From assembly GCA_936440205.1 (NCBI GenBank), contig OW387133.1, forward strand, positions 11,374,001-11,438,000: a DNA stretch of 64,000 nt, read 5' to 3'. The translations under genes and the position numbers were made by a program. This document shows positions 12,301 to 24,300 of this stretch, piece by piece (position 1 is the stretch's first letter; each line of letters begins with the position of its first letter). The notes beneath the pieces were generated by a model. The model saw only the letters and a list, made by a program, of their open reading frames with translations. It made no database searches and was not told the origin of the DNA. Source of the stretch: Lepidonotus clava. Lineage: Eukaryota; Annelida; Polychaeta; Phyllodocida; Polynoidae.

Positions 12301-15300
12301 TCCAGGAGAAGTCGGAAGTTGAACAATTTCTATCTCCAACTTCTGTTCAGAGATAGAATCAATATCTATCTCCGTTTCCTCCCGGGCTGGGTTGTGCGTA
12401 CAATCACCTGCAGCAGAGGTGACCGTCTAGGAGCAGAGTTGCGGACCGACTGGTGGATCGGCGCGGATCCCACGAAATTATAACCGATCCGCTTGTCCAT
12501 GCCGTCTCCATATTTGGAGCTGTATCTTGTTTCAGGTGGGGGGGGGAACGCTTGCATCCGGTCCCAAGAGATGACGCCAAACCACTGGCATCTCTCTTGG
12601 TGTGCGCACCCTCCCTTTCTGCCACGCCCCTGGGCGCGGCGAGGTGGCCGTGAGGTAGACCACCTGTTCCATTAGCGTTGATGCTAACGGTGCCGCTCCG
12701 CCGAACCTTTATTTTCACAGGGCGGCTAGATTTCCTGCATTAATCATCCATGTCGTCGCTTTCCCCGCCGTTGGACAGAGCGACGTAGTTAGGGCGGCGG
12801 TTCTGACGTAGGTTATAGCCACCTTTCGTCGGGACATGGTCTTTTACTGTTTTTTCTGGGCTCTGTTCCGATGTATCCAAGATCGGCACATCACCGCAGG
12901 GTAGTTTTATGGGCTTGTTGTTGCCTGGAGGGGATCTCCCCTCCAACGGCTGGCTTTTGCCCCTTCGTTTAGCTCGTTTGCGTTTCCTCTGTCCATTAGC
13001 GCCAGCTGTTCCCCGTTCACAGGCGGCTTTATTAGGAACAAAGGATAAGTTTGTTGACAGCGCGGTGTCCGCACTGGTGCCCTGACCATCAGTGATTTGC
13101 CCATCCGTTTCTGCTAAATCAGTGGGACTTGGACCAGGTTTTTGTGTAGGTACCTTCCTGGTCATAGGAACTGCATCATGCTCACGGGGACCGGTCGTTC
13201 CCGTTGAGTTTTCAGTCTCAGCACCCCTTATTTCGCCATCTTCCTCAGCGATTTCACCCGTCGGAGTGTGATGCAATTCAGGGTTTCGGTCAGGATCTGC
13301 CCCTTTTGAGTTAGTGATTTTCGCTTCTCTCACCATTTTGGGAATGTTATGAGGGACGGCGGGAGACCAAGGCCCATGTGCAGGTTTGAGTTTCGAAATG
13401 TTTACTAGATGTGGGACCTGTTTTCCAGTTTTTAAAGACACTAGTCTAACAAGGTGGTCTCCTTTTGTTTCAATTACCCTGAATGGCCCAGTATACCTGT
13501 TTGAGAACTTAGACGCTTTATTTTCACTAGCTAAAGGGTCGTACATGTATACCATATCACCTTCGTACATCTGAGTGGGCCGCGCTCGCTCATCAATTCG
13601 CAGCCTCAGATCTTTTTCGTAGTTTTGAACTACCCTTTCAGCCATATTCCTAAACATAGCAATGTTGTCCTTTGTTTGCATGAAGAATTCACAGTCATTC
13701 AGCGTTTCAGGGATCGTTCCCTGCTCAGGCATTCCCATACTGATTGGATCTCTGCCAAACAGCAGGGTGTGCGGGCTGTATCCCGACCGTACACTGATTG
13801 TGGATCTAACTGTCCATAATGCAATGGGAAGTAGATCGATCCAGTTACAGTGGTCGTCAGGGATATAATAAGCAATCAGGTTTTCAATGGTTTTATGTAG
13901 TCTTTCTACTCGAGCGTTGCCAGTCGGCATTCGCCCGGTAGTGAACGTTTGTTTGCACGCTAGTCGGGTAGTAATCTCCCGGAACAGTCCTGATAGGAAG
14001 GCCGCCCCTCGGTCTGTGTGCAGACGGTTTACCCGCCCATACCGACACACTATCCCGGTTAGGAAACAGTTGGCCGCGGTTTGCGCAGTGGAGTCTTTCG
14101 TGGTGAAAGCCTCCGGCCAACCTGTTAGTAGGTCTATGAAGGTCATGATATATTTTGACCCATCCCTAGCCCTCTTTAGTGGCCCGATGAAATCACACTG
14201 TACCACCTCAAAGGGTCGGGTCGGTCTCTCCCAAGACTTAGCTAAGGCCTTGAAATGCGGAGCCCGTCTCCTCAGAGAGCAGGTCTCACAAGCTTTCACA
14301 TAGTCTACTATATCGGCGTTCATGTTCCGCCAGTAGAATTTATCAGAGATTTTGGTAGTGAGGTTACTGATCCCTACATGTCCCCCAGCCAAGATGTCAT
14401 TATGTAATAGTCTCAGGACTTTGGGAATTAACCTACCTGGAACTATCATGCGGGGTTTTAGTCTGACCAGTTGGTCTTGGTGTTTGTTATACCTTTTTAC
14501 GTTGAACCTACAGAGTACCCCCGGTGCCACCATTCCCACAAAATCGGCTTGGTCCATTATTCGCCTAGCTTCAAGGGGATCTGTCGGTAGGTCTCCGTCC
14601 TGCAGGTAGTCTATCAATTGCGCGCACTCTGCATCTTGGAGTTGCGCGTTTATTACCGTAGCCACAGAAAGCTCTTCATCCTGAACTTCGGCCTCAAATA
14701 ACTCACATCCCACAGCGGGCTCATATTCTTCACCTGGGACATGCTCATGATAGACTCTAGACAAATAGTCCGGTAGAAAATGAGTCGCTCCTGGCTCATA
14801 TATGATTTCAAAATCAAAATCTGATAACGCTAAAGCCCACCGTCTCAGCCGGGCTGACGGGGCTTTGTAGGCACTCTGTAGCAGGGGAATCAACGGTTTG
14901 TGATCAGTCACTATTGTGATTTTAGCTCCCTGCAACATGTCCTCATAGTTCTTAATGCCTTTAATTACTGCCAGAGCCTCCTTTTCTGTTACCGAATAAT
15001 TTAATTCGGCGTCTCGGAGAGTACATCCCCAGAAAGCAACCGGACGGTAGATTTCATCTAGTTTGTGACAGACCGCTGCACCGCACGCGGCGTCTGATGC
15101 ATCTGTTAGCAGATAGAAATGCCCTCCTATATCCGGATGGATTAGTAAGGGTGGCGAGGTGAGCAGTTTCTTTAACTGTTGAAACGCTTCCTCGCAAGCC
15201 TCCGTCCACTCAAAATAGACTTCTTTCTTTAACAGCCGATTTAATGGTTTAGCTAGATCAGCAAAATTTGGGACAAACTGACGGTAGTAGTTACACAGCC

Positions 15301-18300
15301 CCAGAAAGGATTTAATAGTTTTCACATTATGCGGACGGTTAAAGGCTGTAATCTTTTCTGTGGTTACCTTTTGTGTAGCCACTCCTTCCGCGTTTACTAC
15401 GTGGCCGAGGAAATTGATTTCACTGCGGCACCACTCACACTTTGACGGTTTCAGTTTGAGATTAGCTCTCGCCAAAGCTTGGAGAACCACCTCAACACTT
15501 GCCAGGTGTTCTTCAAATGTAGTGTCGTAGACGATTACGTCGTCTAAATATGCTAAGCATGTTCTAGGAATCAATCCCTTTAGCGCTATGGCCATTACCT
15601 TGGTAAACTGCCAAGGCGCGCCAACTAAGCCAAATGGTACACGCTTATACTGATACACACCCATCGGGGTTTCAAAAGCGGTATATTTTCTACTGTCTTC
15701 TTCGATTACACACTGATGATAGCCGCTCAACAGATCTAAAGCTGTCCACATAGTGGGTTTCTTGTAAGCCATATACAGGAAAAGCGAGCGAGCCGTGGGC
15801 ATGGGGAATTTATCTTTAAAAGTGACTTGATTAAGCATGCGAAAGTCTGTACAGAGCCTAGGTTTGCCATCTTTCTTCTGCACTACCACCAGCGGGCTTC
15901 GCCAAGCCGATTCGCTGGGCTCTATGACACCTATATCTATGAGTTGCCTAACCTGTTCATCGATGATATCCATTTTCTGTGGAGAGTATCGGTATGGTCT
16001 AGAACTTATGACTCCCTGCGACTCATCCACAATGATTCTCATCGGCGCTATTTCACAGTGACCTAACTCTTCCATTGAGAACGCTAGTGCATTTCTGTTG
16101 TTATTAAGCATTTGTCTAAACCTTACTTGTTGTTCTTCGTTTAAGCACGACTCGGTTAGATCTATTTTACTTACATTTTCATCCATTTTACCTCGGGATT
16201 TCTCCTCAGAGGTTTGGCTTTCCATTTGCACTGCGTCTTTCATTACTTCTACAGAAATCCTACAGATGGACATTGGGGTCTCTGTTTTAGTTAGATAACA
16301 CAAGTCTAGGAACTCTTCTATCTGATCTTGGTTTACCTCAGGCACTGCGCATTCTTCCGCAAAAGCTAACACTTCCTGGGGAGTGATTTCTTGCATTTCA
16401 TCTAGCGGATTCATGACTTTGATCCACCACTGACTTCCCACCGTATTCACGCACCCCTCCACTAGGACCGGGGCAGTGACTGCTGGTGCGCAGTAAGCCA
16501 CTGGTGAGTCTAATCCCAGCGGCTCTCGGGTGGTAACCGGTATGATGCATTCATTTCCCGGTGGAATTTTCACTGTTTCTTTGCTGACTATAGGGTTTCC
16601 ACAAAACACTTCTATCTTTGCGCCTGGTAGAGATAAATCTGATCGAAGCACTGTTAATAAGTTTCTCCCGATTACTATTAGGTGGCATAGATCGTCTACT
16701 ATGTTGAAATCATAGCAGACCACCGATCCCTGGATTGAAAACTTACATCTAATTTGTTCTAGTATTACTTGAGACGAGTTGTCTGCCAAACTGATGTTTC
16801 CCTTCGATACCTTCCATTCATCTAAAATGCATTGTTTAGGGATCTGTCGTTTACAATGGGTGGACATGAAGCAATCGCTCGCTCCTGTGTCTACTAAAGA
16901 TCTAACCTCCTTCTGATCATCAAATCTTAACGTTAAGAAAAATGCTTCGTCTCCTATCTCTCTCCTAGCCGGTCCGTCCACTGCGCCTAATTCTATCGTG
17001 GAATGAACGGACCCTTCCTCTAGTTTCCCTGATTCTTTTGTTCGGTACCACTGGCTTTGCTATCTTTGTAGATCCGCGGGGGTTTTTCCCTCAACCTATT
17101 CTTCAACCACAAGCACGCTTCTGTAGAGTGACCATGCTGTTGGTGAATGATACAAAACTTACTTTCATCAAAAGGCAACCTGGGTCTCTCTACTTTCTGT
17201 TGAGTTGGCAGATTCTTTCCCTTATCTGCCTCTCTGTTCGGGGCGGTATTGGATTTAGGCTTCTGATCTGAATTTCTTTCACCTTTCTGATTTTCGTACC
17301 TATCCTTTCTCTCATAACCTTGCTGTTTAAAGTTACCACCACTCTGGGGAGTCCCGCTTTGCCCTGGCTTTGGTTTCTGGAACCATGGAGCGGCCTCCAG
17401 TCGGGCCAGCACCACTCCAAATCGTTCGGAGATGGAGTTTAGGACCGCGGTCTCCTCTGATTCTTGGCTTCCAGCCAGTTCGCTCACTGCATTAGATATT
17501 TTAGTTCCCCCTTTGCCTTTGTCCAACGATTCTAGTCTCGTTGCACAATCCACCGCTTCGGTGAATGACTTAGGGTCCAGTATAGCTACTTGCCTGGCTA
17601 CGCCCTGTTTTAATCCTTCTAAAAACACAGCTAACATCATGCTTTCACTCGCCTCTGCCTTAACTTGCTTTTGTTTCAGAACACCTGCAAATTCAATCAC
17701 ACTCTGGTCCTTTCCTTGTTTAAGGGCACAGAACTCTGCGTGTTTCTGCCACTTAGCCCTTCGATCACCGAAGATCTTTGTCATTTGGGCTTCTAGCTTC
17801 TCAAATGTGTCTTTCTCACTCTCAGCTAACGCTCCTGCCCAGTCGTCTGCCCTTCCCTTTAGGCCTAACAGCGCCATATTCAGGAGATGGGCGTTCGACC
17901 AGTCATAGATAGCTTTTAGTCGTTTTAATTCTCTGAAATACTTTTCTATTTGCTCGTCTTCCTTTCCATTAAACCATGGTAACCTAATGTTTGGTCCCCT
18001 TTGGTGACCATTGTGAGTCGTTTCACGCACTGGCGCTGGTGTTTGCCCCAGTGTCAGACCTAACTGTGGTAGAATTTCCCAAATATTTGGTTGATTTGGC
18101 GGGTTTGGAGGGTTATTCTGTCCCGGTGGGCCCGGCGGACCTGGCGGTCCCGGTGGTCCGGGCGGTGGAGGATTCGGTGGGTTTGGGGGGTTGTTCTGAC
18201 CTGGTGGGCCCGGTGGACCTGGCGGATTTGGAGGGTTATTCTGTCCTGGTGGGCCCGGCGGACCTGGCGGGTTGGGTTGATTAGGTGGGTTCGGAGGAGG

Positions 18301-21300
18301 GTTATTGAGTTGGTTTAGGAAAGGATTGTTGTTCTGGTTTGGGGGAGGGTTATTGGGTCCTGGTGGGTTCGGCTGGTTATTCTGGCCTGCCGGGGCTTGC
18401 TGACCCTGTTGGTTACCCGCTCTTCCTCGGCCTGCGTTAAGATTGGCTGCGACCGCCATCGCCTGCAATAGGTAAGGGAACACGTTTTGCTCGACCCCAC
18501 CTCCTGCTGGCACGGCTTGGCCGGGTTGTTGGCCTGGTTGGCCACCCCCATCATTTTGCTGCAGCCCCCCAGGGTTTATCCCAAGATTGGGTTGATTCGG
18601 AGGGGGATTATTAAGAGGGTTTTGAGGAGGGTTGTTGAGTTGGTTTTGAGGTTGGTTATTAAACAGGTCTTGAGGGAGGTTGTTGAAAAGGTTTTGAGGT
18701 TGGTTAGGTCCCTGTGGGTTGGCCTGATTATCCTGGCCTGCCGGGACTTGTTGGTTAAGAGGAGGGTTAGGCCCTTGAGGATCGGCCTGATTATTCTGGC
18801 CTCCTTGAGCCTGTTGATTTCCCCCTCTTCCCTGACCTGCCTGCAAAGGGGCTCCCATTGCTTGCGCAAAGAAAGGCTGCCACATATTTTGTTGTACAGG
18901 CCCAAGGTTTAGCCCACCTCCTGCCGGCGCACCTCGGCCCCGTGGCCGAGGTCCCCCAGGATCTACACCACCAGCTCCCCCCTCGCCGGGTTGTTGGAGC
19001 TGGTTTTGGTCATCCCTTTCACCTACTAGATTCACCAAAGGTACGCCTCCTACCGCCATATTATCTTCGTGGAGGTTTTGTATATCGTGATCGTCCCACT
19101 GTTCTTTCACAGGTATTTCTTCTACACTAATTTCGTCCTCACTTTCTAGTTTAGCTTTCTTACCTGTGTCTAAAACATCCTCGGTAATAAGTTCGTATGA
19201 AGACGAGGTTGATTTATCTTCTCTAGCTAATTTTCTATCAGGACTACCCCCTCTGACATCTGCGGCTGCTTGTTCTGTCTCGCTATTTTCTTCCTCGTAC
19301 TCGTCCTCGTATTCTTCATACAATTCTTGAGTTAGAGTGTTAAAATCTTGTGCTTTAAGCGTTACATTTTCTTCACTATCCTGATCGCTTAGCCTCTCTA
19401 AATCTATGTGCTTTTCGGGGCTTGAGTCTGCCCACTGCTTTAATATTTCGGCTGGATTAAAGGCCCGAGCTTCCGCTCTTTTACCAGCTTGGTCTAAGTT
19501 CGTTTCTACACCGTAAGTTAATCGATAGCGTTGTAAATTGTCTATTTTCTCGCTGTTTCCCTCTGCTTCCCTTCCTGCTTTATCCTGATCGCTTAACCTT
19601 TCTAACTCTTCATGCTCTTCGGGGCCTGTTTCTGCTAACTTCCTTATTATTTCTGCCGGGTCAGGTTCATACCCTCCCCACCCCAGATCTGGAACTCGAG
19701 CTTCTGCTCCTTTATTAGCGTCGTCCAAGTTCTCCTCAATGTCAAAGGTTAGTCTATAGGGTTTTAAGTTGCCTACTTTGTCGCTCTCTCCCTCTGTTTC
19801 CCTTTCCACTCCCCTGTCCCTACCTACTGTTTTCCTTTTAACTACAGTGGAATCAGGAATGGACGCCCCCGGGGTGGGGTGAGTCGGTGTTACCAGCGGG
19901 TGACTGATAGACTCAAGTCGTTGGGGATGTGGATAGGTGAGAGAATTCCCATCAGGTTGAATTACCGGATTTGCGGGGCGTCTCCCCCCTGATGGGCCGG
20001 AGTTATCTGCAGTGTTTTGTCGATTTTTCTTGTCCTTTATGGGAAATAAGTAATCCTCATCGAAAGTTTCCTGTTCACTTTGTCCTCCTGCTGCAGGTAG
20101 TAAACGATAGGGAACTCCTTGACTACACCACGGATTGTTCGCATCGGGTTCACACCACAGACTGTTCACATCGGGTTCACAAGTAGAGTGAGAGCTCGTA
20201 CCAGGTTCGCGGTCCGTAGGTGGTACGTACCCTGGATTCCAATATTGCTGATATTCCTGGAGACGGTTCCTCCCTTCAACTCGTCCTGAGTGTTTTAGGG
20301 ATTCAAGTCCTTCGTCAAGAACCGGCCTATCTTTGGACCCTAGGTGCCAGGAAAATGGTTTACCTCTGCCACGGGTTTGGTGATTATGAGTACCTCCGGG
20401 GCCGAGCTGCTTGGGTCTGGCTGAGACCCCTTGTCTCGGTGCCTCCCCGTCTAAGGAATCACCTACCTGGTGGCGGTTTTCCACATTTCCTGTATATGAT
20501 GTTGACACATCGTGTCCTGCGGGCCGCAAAGATTGAGGCTTGGCGTTAGAAGAAGCCTCAAAATCACCGGTGGCTGACATCAAGGATGAGCAAAACGATA
20601 AAAGTCATGTTTCGGGTAATCTCCACCAAATGAACTATTGTTAATGTTTATTTTAAGACTGCGTAAGGTTCGTGTATATCCAAGTCTTCATGAGTTGTTT
20701 TTCCAGAATGCCTGAGTAATTCAGACTGCGTTTAAAGTTTGTCCGTTCACTTCCCAATAGTTCAAAAGAAATGAACGATGAGGGAGCTTCTTAATATGAA
20801 AGGGTTTTTATTCAGTAAACATCTCATCCCGAGTCAAAGCCACCATGTATAAGTCTTCATCAGTCCACCTCCCATCTCCTATCAGCAATCAACCACATTT
20901 AGAACACGAGTTGTTCCAACACCTTCTAGACCATTCTAGTACTCAGCTCTATCACAATCCTATGTCCGAGGTAATGGGTATTGGTAAACTCCAGTCTGTT
21001 ACACGGAGCCGATGTACTTACTCCAAGTATAACTCCTTGGCTAAACCTACTAAAACTTTAGTGACTACTAACCACTAACTGCTCGCTCTCTACCTTGCAA
21101 CACCTTTTATACTGGTTAACAGGTGGCGCTAGGAGCGCAAGATATTTAGACTAGAAGTAGACTTGCTAAGCCTGATCCTTGTTGGATTATATATCATGAC
21201 AATATATTAAAAGTACTAAGCCATTAGTACAATGTATTTAAACTGCTTATTCAACCCAATAAGGTGATCGTAAGGTGGAAAGGTATAACTTTACTTTCTT

Positions 21301-24300
21301 CATTATCCCATTGCAGAAATATCTATTTTAAGACGTAATTGCCAACGAATAATGCTCTTACCGCTACTGAACGAGGTCTCTGGTATGCAGCAGTTGTGTG
21401 ACTGTGGTGCGCATCCATATCAGTTTGTTTTAAGGAAACTGCCGCTTCTTTTGCACCTCCTGCATTCGCCATCTAAAAAAGAAGAGGTCTGGAGATAACT
21501 CTGACTTCTTGCAGACTTTGTAATTAATGAATAACTGTACTATGTAAATAAACTACTGAAAGTAATTCGAGAAAAATAATTGCTCTTATATTGAGGGGTA
21601 TTCTAGACAGACATTTGTAATTTCTATCTATTAATTTTGCTCTATTTGTTAACCAGTTCTATTGGTATCAGCAAATATACCAAGAGAGTTTTCAATTTGG
21701 CATCAACTCAATAGTCACCGTGTAGTTGGAAGATAATCCCATATTGTTTGTATTAGGATGGTCATTGTTTATTTAGCAATTTATAAGAAAATTAAAAAAT
21801 TGGAAACAGAGAGGGAAAAGGGGTGTGCGGGGGGACAGCCCCCAATTTCAAACCAATATTTACAACGATAATTCAACAACATTGAATAACAACGTCAATA
21901 TTCTTGTCTGAAAAGTAAAATTGACCAGCACTACAACTCGACCATAATCCCTGTGGCGCGTCGCATAACCAAACCGTCGCAACAAGGACGTCCTTAAACA
22001 AGGACGTCCCTGTAGCGATGGGTCCCGCTGTTGATTTGCGGCTGTTCTGCTCAACCGATTTTAATTCTGCAAAAAGTTCTGGAAACTAGACATTTAGATC
22101 TAAAATCCCTGAAATTTTCAGCCCAGAAAAATGATTAGAAATGGGTGAAAATCGATGCTGAATTTTGGTACAACAGCGAGAGTTTGACCATGTGCCAAAA
22201 ATTGTTCCTTATTTCTGTTATGCGACGCACCACTGGGTGTTGCGGTTAGTTGAATATCGATTGGCAGCCTTCAATTTCACTTTTTCTTATATGAACATAA
22301 TGACAAGTAAGGAAGGCAATGATGGTAATAATAGCTCAAAACTATCTTGAAACTATGTCAAACATGGGCCATAATTGCCATATGAGCCATTCTGGACTGA
22401 AAGCAGAACCCAAAGCGCAACCCAAAGCGCAACCCAAAGCGCAACCCAAAGCGCAACCCAAAGTGCAAATCCGGAAAGCGAATCTGGAGGGCATAATGCC
22501 ATTATGGGTAAGACTTACTAAGTTAGTACTAACGGACACTGCATTTCATACCCAAAAATTAATGTGCAAGTCGTAATGGCCTGTCTAATGTGTCAATTCT
22601 ATAGTATCACTGCCTCTAAAGTCTATGATATAATTCAGATAGTCGAGGTGCGGACAAATCGATTTGTTAATGTCTACAGCTGTGGCCTCATTTATGAAAA
22701 GTAGAGTTCTCATTTTTGCCTAATGCCTATCTTGCTCCATATTGTCTATTTCTACATCAATTGTCAATCAATCATCTATCCATATTCACAGGCCTTTGTA
22801 TCTATGTGCCATATATGCAGTTTGCATTTTAAGATGTAGTCTTATTTTAATTCAAGGTCAGTCTTTTTTGTAGCTGCTGTGGCCATATGAACATTTGTAC
22901 CATTTCCATAAATCATTAATCTTTTCATCACCGCACACTCCCTGGTGGCACATTCAAAGTCCTAGATTAATGACCCTATGGCAAAATTCATTAAATGTCC
23001 AATAAGATCTTTAGGTAGATGAGTGAGTGAGTGATGGATATTTTACGCCATACCAACAGCCAGGGTAATTTTCACAGCGAAAACAAGTTAGGACGAATTC
23101 TGACTTTTCAGACAAGTGTTTCTGACTTGGTCAGTCTTTGGTGATCAACTCTATGAGATAAGGGTGACGGGGCAGGCAAACAGCAGGGGATAAAAACCTG
23201 GAAATCATTTTGGCTGTACCTCATCCCTTAGTGAACCCAGACACTAACCAGCTAACCGGGAATCAAACCCAATGAACCACTTGGTCAGTGCTGCATCCCC
23301 CCTATCATCACATTTTACGATCAGCAGGGGCTACTGAGAGCCTATATTCGTCCAAGGAGCAGAAGCCCCTACCCGGTACCCCCATGGGGGTCTTTAGGTA
23401 GATATGTCTCTCCCAAAATAGAAAAAAAAGTTATTTATAAATGATGGGGTCTCAAAGCATATTAAATTGTGAAGGAGAAGCCACTCCATCTTTTCTGTAA
23501 AATCAGTTACTAAGGCTATGTGTAAACATTTTGTAATTATTGAATGCAAGAAAGGCATTTCCAAAAGCAAATTTAATATTTGTTCCTCTCTTTGATTGCT
23601 AATTTCAATTCAAATAATTCTCAATCACTAAAAATGAACCAATTTTAATTCAGTAAGTTTATTTATTCTACCCACGAGTAAATTCACTATTTATCTGTGT
23701 AATCTAATATATTTTCAGCATCCAGATCCAATAAACAACTGAGGAGATCTTCATAATATTTTTGATGTGATAGATAAAAAATGAAGCTCCGGTTTATCAA
23801 TGCCCAATAATGTGCCAGGCAGCGGGAAAAGGTACTAGAAAACTTGCATACATTAATAGACAACTTTCCGAGTTGAATGAGAATAAGTTCTTTTACATTG
23901 ATCAGGACTTAATAATAAAGTACAAAGCACTAACTCTCGGACCCCTCCGTATGTGAGATAAACTTCAGATGATGGAAACCAACTTCATTATTCAGGAGAT
24001 TACTTTGGATATTTTGTGTGAATGGGAGGTACATAAAAATTCTATGAAAACGCAAGCACTGTACAATAGGGCATGTCCCACCAAATAGTGGTGCAAAAGT
24101 GCCTCACTGGTCCCAGCCATGTGTCTACAGGTGTGCGACGCTACCAGCGGTACTGGTACCTGTGTTCTGTGCAGTCAGGCATGTCACCAGTGACCACTGC
24201 TTATACCTGTAATCAAGTCAATATGAAGTTTGGTGGCCAGTTGGAACCACTTCTGGCCGCTAATTGCGAACGCTCCCCATTGTTGACTCCTCTTTTCATA

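Larger units (their letters stand above)
988..21231 (-). mobile_element. Giant env-bearing Gypsy-type LTR element, looks whole
   Basis: A 20.2 kb element read on the minus strand. The 601 bp direct LTRs (988-1588 and 20631-21231) start TG, end CA in plus-strand reading and look identical by eye. They are flanked by the 4 bp duplication ATGT (984-987, 21232-21235). Order in the sense direction: LTR, short leader, gag, pro-pol, two overlapping accessory frames, env, a 6.5 kb 3' region, LTR. The pol order protease-RT-RNase H-integrase places it in Ty3/Gypsy; the envelope recalls errantivirus-like elements, by inference. The large frames are open and the LTRs look identical, so the insertion is recent. 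It lies in an intron of the KptA-like gene in the gene's own orientation. I could not identify a standard polypurine tract next to the 3' LTR. Confidence 0.92.

Noticed and set aside
22342-22576. Repetitive peptide frames
   Set aside because: They translate the 12 bp minisatellite.
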